From: VBCK01 sp035939615
Lineage (GTDB): Bacteria > Pseudomonadota > Gammaproteobacteria > Burkholderiales > Burkholderiaceae_F
NCBI GenBank assembly: GCA_035939615.1
Contig: DASZFP010000004.1
Coordinates: forward strand, 1 to 29,272
DNA length: 29,272 nt
Direction: 5' to 3'
Shown here: positions 9,207 through 16,678 of the stretch, one piece after another
How positions within the stretch are numbered: the first letter of the stretch is position 1
How the letters are laid out: every line of letters starts with the position of its first letter
The notes under the pieces: generated by a model
The model's input: only the letters and a program-made list of their open reading frames with translations
Databases searched by the model: none
Told to the model about the DNA's origin: nothing
Position numbers and translations under genes: made by a program

Positions 9207-9374
9207 GTTGTTGTAGCAGCAGGTGATCTCAAACTGTGATCGGCTGTGGTGGGCCAGAACGGGCTCGACGAAGAAGGCCACCGAGTGGCTGCGGAAGTCG
9301 GCCGATACGTGGCCGATTCTGAGCCGCCGTTCGGCCTCAGGGCCATTGGAGTGCTCCCGGATCAGGCGTGCCAA
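9207..9374 (-). pseudogene. Remnant of an O-GlcNAc-transferase-like (SPY/OGT, GT41) protein
   Basis: The minus-strand frame encodes PLARLIREHSNGPEAERR, then RLRIGHVSADFRSHSVAFF and VEPVLAHHSRSQFEITCCYN. This is the conserved start of the catalytic region of bacterial TPR-containing OGT-like glycosyltransferases, as I recall them (RLRIGYVSxDFRxHSVAYF...EPVLAHHD...FE). Only about 56 residues remain of a protein normally over 500 residues long. Neither TPR repeats nor the UDP-binding C-terminal domain are present. Homology stops exactly at the right edge of the inverted-repeat element (9206), and the frame then runs on to a stop near 9135 through that element. It cannot be a working enzyme; it looks like debris of a rearrangement. 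Confidence 0.6.
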
Positions 9375-9395
9375 CGGCGTCTCGAAACGCAGGTC

Positions 9396-9536
9396 GCCCG
9401 CAGCCTTGGCACCCGCAACAGCGTCAACGTGCAGCGCGAGGCGGAGATCCGCGCAGCCCTGGACGCTCAGAAGAAGCGCCTGCTGGGCCTGCGTTCGCAA
9501 CGCGACGAGCTTGCGGTGCTACAGAGGGAGGTGTAA
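9396..9536 (+). pseudogene. Remnant of a polysaccharide chain-length determinant (GumC/EpsF/Wzc-like)
   Basis: The plus-strand frame reads ARSLGTRNSVNVQREAEI, then RAALDAQKKRLLGLRSQR and DELAVLQREV before a TAA at 9534. This resembles the periplasmic coiled-coil segment of EpsF/GumC-type chain-length determinants (QREAEIRAALEAQK...LRxQRDELAVL.RDV), as I know the family. About 46 residues are left of a protein of roughly 450 or more. No start codon or membrane helices belong to it. It is back to back with the OGT-like remnant and in the opposite orientation. Both families occur in exopolysaccharide loci, so the two fragments may descend from one. The assignment rests on recall of the family pattern. 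Confidence 0.5.
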
Positions 9537-9564
9537 GGACGGGAGCTCTCTTGTGCGGCTGCCC

Positions 9565-10281
9565 CTAGCGGACCTCGTTGCCGGAGGAATTGCCGGCGGA
9601 GCGGCGCGGGCGGCCGACCGGCAGCGGCGCCAGGCGACGCTCGGTCTTGGTGGCGAGTTCCCTGAGGAAGGGGCCGTCGCCCAGCGCCCATCCGTGTTCA
9701 ACCGCATTGTGGATGCGTGCGACTTCTTGTTCCGGCAGCCCGGCGTCGGCCAGCCGGCGGTATTGGGCCTGGCGCTCGAAGGGCGTATTGCCGAGCTTCC
9801 AGATCTCGGCGTGCTCGGAGATGGCCGGATCGGCCTGCAACCCCACGTGATGCGGAAGGCTCGACCACGGATACAGCGTCGCGTTGGTCACGTACTGCGT
9901 GCGCACGGGTCCGAGTTCAACGAACAGCGCGCACGGCAGCAGGAAGCGCTCCGGGTCGACCACGGTGCAGCGAAAGCGCGCCTGCCAGAGCGTGCCGCCG
10001 CGTTCATGGCGCCGGTTGAAATCGCGCACGTAGCGGCGGCCGAGAGCCTGCATCGCCAGGCTCAGCGAGCGGCCGTCCGACGGCGTCACCAGCAGATGGA
10101 ACTGGTCCGGCATCAGCGCATAGGCGTGGATCTCTACCTCGTGCCGGCGGCTCAGGCTGCGCAGCTCGCTGAGCATGAACTGGTAGTCCGTTTCGGCCAG
10201 GAACGCCGGCTGCCCGGCGACGCTGCGCTGAACCAGCAGGTGCGGATAGCCGGGAACTGAAAGGCGGGGAAGTCGAGCCAT
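9565..10281 (-). mobile_element. REP-associated tyrosine transposase (RAYT, Y1/IS200-like) with altered HUH motif
   Basis: This 238-residue Y1_Tnp protein belongs to the class that handles REP palindromes. The N-terminus MARLPRLSVPGYPHLLVQR is the standard opening. The single-strand nuclease core reads HAYALMPDQFHLLVTP where most relatives have NHxHLL, so the first His of the HUH metal-binding pair is Gln60 (Gln60-Phe61-His62). The presumed catalytic Tyr84 is kept in GRRYVRDFN. Later blocks TLWQARFR and YPWSS are recognisable, though the usual ELNPVR reads ELGPVR. The frame is intact from ATG 10281 to TAG 9565, so the gene is complete but possibly inactive in cleavage. It sits 70 bp downstream of dgt, inside a block that is otherwise conserved, and next to gene debris. 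No flanking IS ends are visible, as is normal for RAYT genes. Confidence 0.88.
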
Positions 10282-10351
10282 GGTGCTACCTACCTTCCGA
10301 ATCCGATGCCAATTGCGCGCTGCGCTGTGCCCTTTGTCCTGCCCCGATCGG

Positions 10352-11479
10352 TCAGCCGATCGCGAACAGTCTCCGGTGCTCCCTGATCGCGTAGCGGTCC
10401 GTCATTCCGGCGATGTAATCGGCAATCGCGCGAGGACCATGCTCGGCCGCGCGCGCCTGGTGATCTGCCGGAAGCAGTCCGGGCTCCTGGTGAAACGCGT
10501 CGAACAACTCGCGCACAATTCGCCGTGATTTCGCCGTCATCCGCATGACCTCCGGGTGCCGGTACAAGTGCTCTCGCAGGAACTTTTTCAACACCTCCGC
10601 TTCGGCGACGGTCTGCGGCGAGAACCCCACCAGGGGGGCAGCGCCGCGCACGTCATCGACCGACTCGGGCGCCGCCAGACTGATGCGACGCTGCGTTTCT
10701 TCAATAAGGTCAACCACTAAAGTGTTGATCATCCGACGGACAGTTTCATGCACTGCGCGCCGCTCGCCAATATTCGAAAACCGGTATCTGACCTCACCCG
10801 AATGTCTAGCCACGATCGGAATCCCTTCGAGCTGCCCGGTCACTATCAGTCCAGACCGTAGACCGTCGTCGACATCATGGTTGTTGTACGCGATCTCATC
10901 GGCGAGGTTCGCGAGCTGACCCTCCAGGCTTGCCTGACGCCTTGTCAGGAAACGCTCGGCCACGGGGCCTAGACGACGCGCGTTCTCGAGGGAGCAGTGC
11001 TTCAAAATGCCCTCACGCGTCTCGAAGCACAGGTTCAATCCGTCGAAGGCTCCGTAGCGCTCCTCCAGCTCGTCGACCACGCGCAGCGACTGCAGGTTGT
11101 GCTCGAAGCCGCCAAAGGGCTTCATGCACTCGTTCAGGGCGTCCTGCCCCGCATGCCCGAACGGCGTGTGCCCCAGGTCGTGCGCCAGCGCGATCGCCTC
11201 CACCAGGTCTTCGTTGACCCGCAGGCTGCGCGCCACCGAGCGCGCGATCTGCGCGACTTCGAGCGAGTGGGTCAGGCGCGTGCGGAAAAGATCCCCCTCG
11301 TGATTGACGAACACCTGGGTCTTGTACTCGAGCCGGCGAAAGGCGGTGCAGTGGATGATCCGATCGCGATCGCGCTGAAACGCCGTGCGCGTGGCCGCCT
11401 CCGGTTCCGGGTAGCGGCGGCCGCGCGACTGCGACGAGCGCACCGCGTACGGCGCCAGCCAGTCTTCGCCCGGAATCAC
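10352..11479 (-). CDS. dgt: dGTPase-like deoxyguanosinetriphosphate triphosphohydrolase
   Basis: This 375-residue HD-superfamily enzyme is of the type that cleaves dGTP or other dNTPs to the nucleoside and triphosphate, helping to balance dNTP pools. The metal-binding residues are His71 (RLTHSLEVAQ), His100-Asp101 (AHDLGHTPFGHAG) and a later Asp in LADEIAYNNHDVDD. RDRDRIIHCTAFRRLEYKTQV is the typical N-terminal block. The start is a GTG at 11479 that overlaps the aroB stop by 4 bp (GTGA) and gives MIPGEDWLAPYA; the longer open frame upstream only shadows aroB. The length fits the shorter dgt-like subfamily rather than the 505-residue E. coli Dgt, so actual substrate preference is uncertain. 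Confidence 0.93.
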   Translation of the reverse strand: MIPGEDWLAPYAVRSSQSRGRRYPEPEAATRTAFQRDRDRIIHCTAFRRLEYKTQVFVNHEGDLFRTRLTHSLEVAQIARSVARSLRVNEDLVEAIALAHDLGHTPFGHAGQDALNECMKPFGGFEHNLQSLRVVDELEERYGAFDGLNLCFETREGILKHCSLENARRLGPVAERFLTRRQASLEGQLANLADEIAYNNHDVDDGLRSGLIVTGQLEGIPIVARHSGEVRYRFSNIGERRAVHETVRRMINTLVVDLIEETQRRISLAAPESVDDVRGAAPLVGFSPQTVAEAEVLKKFLREHLYRHPEVMRMTAKSRRIVRELFDAFHQEPGLLPADHQARAAEHGPRAIADYIAGMTDRYAIREHRRLFAIG

Positions 11480-12564
11480 CGGTAGCCCGCCGCCGCCAGC
11501 GTCGCTTCGACCAGCGCTTCGGGTGCCTCGCGCTGGGTCGCGCGGCCGATGCGCTCCAGCAGCACGAAGCGGATCTGCCCGGCCAGCGTCTTCTTGTCGC
11601 CGCGCATCGCATCGAGCGCGGCGGCCATCGAAAGCCCCTCGATCCGCGCCGGCAACCGCGCCCCCGCCACCGCCTCGGCAACGCGCTGCACCTCCGCAGT
11701 CCCGATCAGGCCCAGCCGCGACGACAGGTCGGCGGCCAGGCACAGCCCGCAGGCCACCGCCTCGCCGTGCAGCCAGCGGCCAAAGCCGGTGAGCGCCTCG
11801 ATCGCGTGGCCGAACGTGTGTCCCAGGTTCAGCAGCGCCCGCTCGCCGCTTTCACGCTCGTCGCGCCCGACGATGCGCGCTTTGATCTGGCACGAGCGCC
11901 CGATCGCGCCCGCCAGGGCCTCCTCGTTCAGCGCCAGCAGCGCGGGCATATCGCGCACCGTGCGATCGAAATATGCATCGTCGGCCAGCAGCCCATGCTT
12001 GAGCACTTCGGCCAGCCCGGCCGACAGCTCGCGCGCGGGCAGGCTGCGCAGCACCGAGGTGTCAGAGACCACGGCCGAGGGCTGGTGGAAGGAGCCGATC
12101 AGGTTCTTGCCCGACGGGTGGTTCACACCCGTCTTGCCGCCCACCGAGGAGTCGACCTGCGCGAGCAGCGTCGTGGGCACCTGCACCACCCGCATTCCAC
12201 GCATGTAGACCGCGGCCGCAAAGCCGGCGATGTCGCCGACGACGCCGCCGCCGAGCGCCACCACCACGCTGCCACGGTCGGCGCGGGCCTTGACCAGCGC
12301 ATCGATCACCTGTGCGGTGGTGGCCAGGTTCTTGGCGGCTTCGCCATCGGCGATCGTGCAGGCCGACGTCGGTGCCACCCGTGCGCAGGCGCGCTCGACG
12401 GACCGCAGGTACAGCGGCGCCACCACCGTGTCGGTGACGACGTGAATCGAGGTCGGCGCCAGCGGCCTGATGAATTCGTCCAGCCGGTCGATCAGACCGG
12501 GGGCGATCCAGATGTCGTAGGGACGCGATGCCAGCTCGACCGTGACGCGCTGCATGTGCCGCAT
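11476..12564 (-). CDS. aroB: 3-dehydroquinate synthase
   Basis: AroB closes DAHP to 3-dehydroquinate, the second step of the shikimate pathway, using NAD and a divalent metal. The 362-residue protein has the NAD-binding loop ALGGGVVGDIAGFAA (about 104-117), the block QVPTTLLAQVDSSVGGKTGVNH with the substrate-binding Lys144, and the metal-binding LGHTFGHAIE with a later His in WLHGEAV. Two in-frame ATGs (12564 and 12555) are possible and neither has a strong Shine-Dalgarno. aroK lies 87 bp upstream and the stop overlaps dgt, matching the common aroK-aroB-dgt order. Confidence 0.96.
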   Translation of the reverse strand: MRHMQRVTVELASRPYDIWIAPGLIDRLDEFIRPLAPTSIHVVTDTVVAPLYLRSVERACARVAPTSACTIADGEAAKNLATTAQVIDALVKARADRGSVVVALGGGVVGDIAGFAAAVYMRGMRVVQVPTTLLAQVDSSVGGKTGVNHPSGKNLIGSFHQPSAVVSDTSVLRSLPARELSAGLAEVLKHGLLADDAYFDRTVRDMPALLALNEEALAGAIGRSCQIKARIVGRDERESGERALLNLGHTFGHAIEALTGFGRWLHGEAVACGLCLAADLSSRLGLIGTAEVQRVAEAVAGARLPARIEGLSMAAALDAMRGDKKTLAGQIRFVLLERIGRATQREAPEALVEATLAAAGYR

Positions 12565-12630
12565 TTTATTGGATCGTTCGCGGGCTGTACGGCCGGCCGG
12601 AGGGGCGCGACGTGGCAGGATTGACGATCG

Positions 12631-12652
12631 GCCCGCGGACTGAACCGCGGGC
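12631..12652. other. 8-bp perfect hairpin in the aroK-aroB spacer
   Basis: GCCCGCGG (12631-12638) pairs with CCGCGGGC (12645-12652) across the loop ACTGAA. Its edge touches the aroK stop codon. No T tract follows on either strand, so it is not a classic intrinsic terminator. It could slow transcription, stabilise the mRNA end or be a small REP-like palindrome; nothing here decides between these. Confidence 0.5.
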
Positions 12653-13209
12653 TACGCCTCTTTGGACCCGATCACCGCCGCCACCTGCGGGTTGGCCAGC
12701 AGGCGGGCCACCAGGCGACGCGGGTTGGCTGCGGCCGAGCGGAATATCAGGTGAGCGGTTTGCCGGTACAGCGGGGCACGCTCGGCCAGCAGGTCCTCGA
12801 TCCGGGTTTCGCGGTCAGCCACCTGCAGCAGCGGGCGGCTGGCATCGGCTCGGGTGCGGCGCGCGATCTCGTCGGCCGAAGCCTGCAGGTAGATCACCAA
12901 CCCGCGCGAGCGCAGCATCTGCCGGTTGTCGGAGCTCAACACGGCGCCGCCACCGGTGGCCAGCACCACGTGCTGCCTTTGCGTCAACTCGTCCAGCAGG
13001 TGCGATTCGCGCAGCCGGAAGCCGGCCTCGCCCTCGAACTCGAACATGTTCTGGATCGAGATGCCGGCGCGGTGCTCGAGTTCCCGATCGCAGTCGATCG
13101 ACTCGAAGCCGCAACTGGCGGCGAGCAGCCGCGCCACCGTGCTCTTGCCGGCCCCCATCATCCCGATCAGGAAGATGGACGTGCGGGCCGGTTGCGGCGG
13201 CTTGCTCAG
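12652..13209 (-). CDS. aroK: Shikimate kinase, probable CTG start
   Basis: AroK phosphorylates shikimate with ATP. The sequence shows the beta-1/P-loop segment IFLIGMMGAGKSTVARLLA, the Asp-bearing DCDRELEHRAG, the shikimate-binding GFRLRE and ATGGGAVL, and the lid arginine region RPLLQ. The first ATG in frame (13161) lies inside the P-loop and would remove beta strand 1 and the first Gly of the Walker A motif. Upstream the frame is open, but I find no ATG, GTG or TTG before it runs into pilQ. A CTG at 13209 overlaps the pilQ TGA by 4 bp (CTGA), exactly like the other junctions in this operon, and yields a 185-residue protein starting [M]SKPPQPARTS. I therefore annotate from the CTG; a sequence error is the main alternative. 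Function is sure, start is not. Confidence 0.9.
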   Translation of the reverse strand: MSKPPQPARTSIFLIGMMGAGKSTVARLLAASCGFESIDCDRELEHRAGISIQNMFEFEGEAGFRLRESHLLDELTQRQHVVLATGGGAVLSSDNRQMLRSRGLVIYLQASADEIARRTRADASRPLLQVADRETRIEDLLAERAPLYRQTAHLIFRSAAANPRRLVARLLANPQVAAVIGSKEA

Positions 13210-15398
13210 CTGCGGGCCGCCTGCGTCACTTTCTCCGAGATCACCCGCGGCGTGATGAAAATCAGAAGCTCGGTGCGGTTGTTCTGCTTGAACTGATCCT
13301 TGAAGAGATTGCCCACCACGGGAATGTCGCCCAAAAACGGAATCTTGGTGACGGTCGTACGCTCGGTCTGCTGGTAGATGCCGCCCAGCACCACCGTTCC
13401 GCCGTTTTCGACCAGCACCTGCGTGGTCACGTTCTTGGTGTCGATCGCAATGCCGCCGCTGCCGCTGACGGTGGCGCTCGGCGTGTCCTTGTTGACCTTG
13501 ACGTCCAGGAAGATCGAGCCCTCGGGTGTGATCTGCGGCGTCACTTCCAGCCGGAGCACCGCCTTGCGGAACTGGATCTGACCGGGACCGCCGAGCTGCG
13601 TGTTGGTCTGGTACGGGATGTCGTTACCCTGTTCGATCGAAGCCTTCACCTTGTCGGCGGTGACCACGCGCGGGCTGGAGATCACCTTGCCGCGGCCGTC
13701 CAGTTCGAGCGCGCTGATTTCCAGGTTCAGCACGCTCGACACCTGGCTGTTGAACAGCGTGAGGCCGATGCTGCCCGGGTTGAAGCCGTTCAGCGACGCC
13801 GCCGGCAGGTTCACGAAGTTCGGGTTGGTGATCTGGAACCCGTTGATACACATCACGCTCAATCCGGTCGGGCAGGTGGTCGTCCCCGGCGGCAGCGGCG
13901 AAAAGCTGGAGCCCGCACCGCTGTTGACCCAGGTGTGCGGCCCGAAGTGGGCGATGCCCAGGCGCGCACCGATGTCCCGGCTGAATTCGTCGTCCGCCTC
14001 GACGATGCGGGCCTCGATCAGAACCTGGGGCACCGGAACGTCGATGCGCGAGATCAGCTGCCGCACCGCCTCGAGCGTCGAGTTCGTATCCTGAACGAAC
14101 AGCTGATTGGTCCGTATGTCGACCACCACGCTGCCGCGCTTGGACAGCATGCGCTGCTTGTCGTCGACCAGCAGCCGGCGCACGTCGTCGGCCTTCTGGT
14201 AATTGACGACGAAATTCTCGGTGTGCAGCGGCTCCAGCTCCAGGATCTGGCTGCGCGCTTCCAGTTCCAGCTTCTCCTTCGTGGCCAGCTCGTCGCGCGG
14301 GGCCACCAGGATCACGTTGCCGTTCTTGCGCATGTCCAGACCCTTGGACTGCAGGATGATGTCCAGCGCCTGGTCCCACGGCACGTCCTTCAGCCGCAGC
14401 GTGATCGCGCCCTGCACCGAGTCGCTGGTGATGATGTTCAGGTTCGTGAAGTCCGCGATCACCTGCAGCAGCGAGCGCACGTCGACGTTCTGGAAATTCA
14501 GCGACAGCCGCTCGCCCTGGTAGCCCTGGCGCGTACCCTGGAACAGGCGCGTCGGGTCTTCCTTGACGGGCTTGACCTCGACCACGAAATGCGTGTCGCT
14601 CTGATACGCGTTCTGCTCCCACAGGCCGCGCGGCTCGATCACCATGTGCACGTTGCTGCCCTGCTGGATGGTGCTGACCTGCGCGATCGGCGTGCCGAAA
14701 TCGGTCACGTCCAGGCGCCGGCGCAGCGATTCGGGCACGGTGGTGTTCAGGAAGTCGACCAGGACCTGCTGGCCCTGCTGGCGGATGTCGACGCTGGTGG
14801 TCGGATCGCTCAGATCGACCACCACGCGACCCTCGCCGACCGCGCCGCGCCGGAAGTCGATGTTACGGATCGTGCGCGGGCCCGGCGCCGCCGCTGCGAT
14901 CGGCGTTCCGGGCGTCACTGGCGTAGCGGCGCCGGCCGGCGCTACCGGCTGCGGTCCCGGAAAGGTCGCGGTCTCGGTCTTCGTTCCGAGCGTGATCTGG
15001 ACCGTGTTGCCCTGTGCCGTCACGGTATAGGTGACCGGGGTCTTCAGGTTCAGCACGATGCGCGACCGGCCCGTGGCCTGGATCACGTTGACCGAGCGCA
15101 GATCGCCCTGGTTGATTTCCACCGAGCTGCGGCCCAGGTTGTTGACCGTCAGCGGCAGGTCGATGGCGACGCGGGCCGGATTGGTCACCGAGAAATTGGT
15201 CGGGGTCGCTGTCAAGGGCTCCTTCAGCTGGATCGTCAGGAACACCCCGGTGCTGGTCTGGGTCGCATCGATCCGCTCGATGCTGTTGGTCGCTGCCGGT
15301 TCCTGTGCGAAGGCCGGCTCGCCGGCGGCGGCCATCAAGCCCGCCAGTACAGCGGCCGCGTGGGCGGTCCGTAGAATTCGACTGAACGAGGCCTTCAT
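13206..15398 (-). CDS. pilQ: PilQ, type IV pilus secretin
   Basis: PilQ forms the outer-membrane pore through which the type IV pilus passes. The 730-residue precursor has a signal peptide (ending near AGEPAFA, residues 1-31) and a first AMIN domain from about residue 38. A Pro/Ala-rich linker leads to a second AMIN domain (RNIDFRRGAVGEGRVVVDLS). The STN/N0 region (LSLNFQNVDVRSLLQVIADF), an N1 domain with VRRLLVDDKQRML, and the C-terminal secretin domain follow (VLVENGGTVVLGGIYQ; KIPFLGDIPVVGNLFK; ELLIFITPRVI). AMIN domains bind peptidoglycan in this family. The ATG at 15398 overlaps the pilP stop (ATGA) and has a good Shine-Dalgarno (AGGGGAG). It is the last pil gene before aroK, as in other proteobacteria. 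Confidence 0.97.
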   Translation of the reverse strand: MKASFSRILRTAHAAAVLAGLMAAAGEPAFAQEPAATNSIERIDATQTSTGVFLTIQLKEPLTATPTNFSVTNPARVAIDLPLTVNNLGRSSVEINQGDLRSVNVIQATGRSRIVLNLKTPVTYTVTAQGNTVQITLGTKTETATFPGPQPVAPAGAATPVTPGTPIAAAAPGPRTIRNIDFRRGAVGEGRVVVDLSDPTTSVDIRQQGQQVLVDFLNTTVPESLRRRLDVTDFGTPIAQVSTIQQGSNVHMVIEPRGLWEQNAYQSDTHFVVEVKPVKEDPTRLFQGTRQGYQGERLSLNFQNVDVRSLLQVIADFTNLNIITSDSVQGAITLRLKDVPWDQALDIILQSKGLDMRKNGNVILVAPRDELATKEKLELEARSQILELEPLHTENFVVNYQKADDVRRLLVDDKQRMLSKRGSVVVDIRTNQLFVQDTNSTLEAVRQLISRIDVPVPQVLIEARIVEADDEFSRDIGARLGIAHFGPHTWVNSGAGSSFSPLPPGTTTCPTGLSVMCINGFQITNPNFVNLPAASLNGFNPGSIGLTLFNSQVSSVLNLEISALELDGRGKVISSPRVVTADKVKASIEQGNDIPYQTNTQLGGPGQIQFRKAVLRLEVTPQITPEGSIFLDVKVNKDTPSATVSGSGGIAIDTKNVTTQVLVENGGTVVLGGIYQQTERTTVTKIPFLGDIPVVGNLFKDQFKQNNRTELLIFITPRVISEKVTQAARS

Positions 15399-16009
15399 CG
15401 CTTGCTCCCCTGCTGCGGCCCTGCGGCCACGGTTTGCAGTTCCAGTTTGGCTGGACGCTCTACCCATTCTCCGGCGGCGTCCTGAACGATCTCCTTGAGC
15501 ACCAACTCCGTTTCGCTGATGCGTGTCACCACGCCGAAGTTCTGCCCCAGGTAATTTCCTACCCGCACGATGTGCGTGGAACCGTTGGTCTCCAGCAAGG
15601 CCACGTTGATGCCGTGCTGCCGCATCATCCCGACCATCCGGATCTGGTCCAGCGGAAAGCCTTCCAGCACCTCGCGGCGCCGCTCCAGGTCCGGCTTCAC
15701 GGCGCTCGCGCTGGCGCGCGCCTGCGCCTGGCGCGCCACCGCCATCAGGATCTTCTGCGGATCGAAGGGCTCCACCGCGCCGCCGCTGTCGTACACGAAC
15801 GGCGTGAACTCCTTGGGCGGGGGCACCGGCTGCGTGGTCACTTTGGTTGACCCCTTCACGCTGGTCATCCAGGTGCGCAGCTCGCTTTCGTCCGAGGTGC
15901 CGCAGGCGGCCAGCAGCGCAAGCGCCGCACCGATCGCACCCCACCGAAGCGCGAAGCGCGAAGGAGGGCTCGTCCTGCGAAGCGCGAAGCGCGAAGCAGG
16001 AAGCCTCAT
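15395..16009 (-). CDS. pilP: PilP, type IV pilus alignment-complex lipoprotein
   Basis: PilP is an inner-membrane lipoprotein that links the PilN/PilO pair to the secretin PilQ. The signal peptide ends at LALLAAC with the lipidated Cys at residue 36. The body has an unstructured Pro-rich region (PVPPPKEFTPF), then LEGFPLDQIRMVG and the C-terminal beta domain (VRVGNYLGQNFGVVTRISETELVLKEIV) typical of PilP. The signal peptide is unusual: its n-region contains SRFALR twice, encoded by an 18-bp direct repeat (see that feature). The ATG at 16009 overlaps the pilO stop by 4 bp (ATGA), which fixes the start despite the odd leader. The stop overlaps pilQ. Confidence 0.95.
   Translation of the reverse strand: MRLPASRFALRRTSPPSRFALRWGAIGAALALLAACGTSDESELRTWMTSVKGSTKVTTQPVPPPKEFTPFVYDSGGAVEPFDPQKILMAVARQAQARASASAVKPDLERRREVLEGFPLDQIRMVGMMRQHGINVALLETNGSTHIVRVGNYLGQNFGVVTRISETELVLKEIVQDAAGEWVERPAKLELQTVAAGPQQGSKR
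15946..15996. repeat. 18-bp direct repeat pair built of GAAGCGC heptamers
   Basis: The 18-mer at 15946-15963 recurs exactly at 15979-15996, with 15 bp between. Each copy is two and a half units of GAAGCGC. The array lies inside the pilP coding sequence and encodes the two SRFALR segments of the signal-peptide n-region. Six such codons per copy keep the frame. It may be a slippage-prone tandem repeat or part of a dispersed palindromic repeat; no third copy is visible in the window. Confidence 0.75.
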
Positions 16010-16656
16010 TTGCCACCCGCCTTGGCGGGCGCGCGCGCCTTGCGCTGGGCGGCCACTTCGTCTTCGTCGAGGTAGCGGAAGGTCTTGGCCACCGCATCCA
16101 GCGACAGGGTCGGCGTCTTGGTCGTCTGCACGTTCAGGTTGTTCAGCGTCACGATGCGCGGCAGATTGGCGATGTCGCTGGTGAAAGCGCCCAGGTCATG
16201 GTAGCGACCGGACACGCGCACCGTGATCGGCAATTCGGCGTAGTAGTCCTTCAGCACCACCTGGCCGGGGCGGAACAGTTCGAACTGCAGTCCGCGGCCG
16301 ATGCCGGCCTGGTTGATGTCGGACAGCAGGGCGTCCATTTCGGCCTTGCTGGGCAACTGCTTCTCCAGCGTCAGCACCGACTGGTTCACCTGTTCCTTCT
16401 GGCGCCGCAGCTCCTCCAGGTTGATGGCCTGCTGGATCTTCAGCCGGTACTGGTCCTTGAGCGTGCCTTCCTGCTTGCGCAAATCGTCCAGCTGGTTCAG
16501 CTGGTCGCTCCAGACGACGAAGTAGCCGACGATCGCGCACACAATCACCACCGCCACCCACATCACCAGCTTGGGCAGCAACGGCCAGGTGCCGACGTTG
16601 TCCATCGAAAGCCCGCGAAACTGGGCCAGGAAATTCTGAGGGGCGGTTGTCGCCAT
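16006..16656 (-). CDS. pilO: PilO, type IV pilus alignment-complex protein
   Basis: PilO is a bitopic inner-membrane protein that pairs with PilN and binds PilP. The 216-residue sequence has a short cytoplasmic N-terminus, one membrane helix (about 28-49, KLVMWVAVVIVCAIVGYFVV), a coiled-coil segment (about 50-100, rich in Glu, Gln, Lys and Leu) and a C-terminal ferredoxin-like domain with GIGRGLQFELFRPG and VSGRYHDLGAFTSDIANLPRIV. It ends in an Ala/Lys-rich tail. The start ATG at 16656 lies 22 bp after pilN. The stop overlaps pilP. Confidence 0.95.
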   Translation of the reverse strand: MATTAPQNFLAQFRGLSMDNVGTWPLLPKLVMWVAVVIVCAIVGYFVVWSDQLNQLDDLRKQEGTLKDQYRLKIQQAINLEELRRQKEQVNQSVLTLEKQLPSKAEMDALLSDINQAGIGRGLQFELFRPGQVVLKDYYAELPITVRVSGRYHDLGAFTSDIANLPRIVTLNNLNVQTTKTPTLSLDAVAKTFRYLDEDEVAAQRKARAPAKAGGK

Positions 16657-16678
16657 GGTGTCCCTGGGGCGGAGCGGC

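Noticed and set aside
9223..10260. A 345-codon plus-strand frame opposite the RAYT gene
   Set aside because: Only its first part overlaps the EpsF-like remnant by chance of frame; the rest is the antisense of a clear transposase.
12612..15374. A 920-codon plus-strand frame opposite aroK and pilQ
   Set aside because: Antisense shadow with Arg/Ala/Asp/His-rich composition and no ribosome binding site; aroK and pilQ explain the region.
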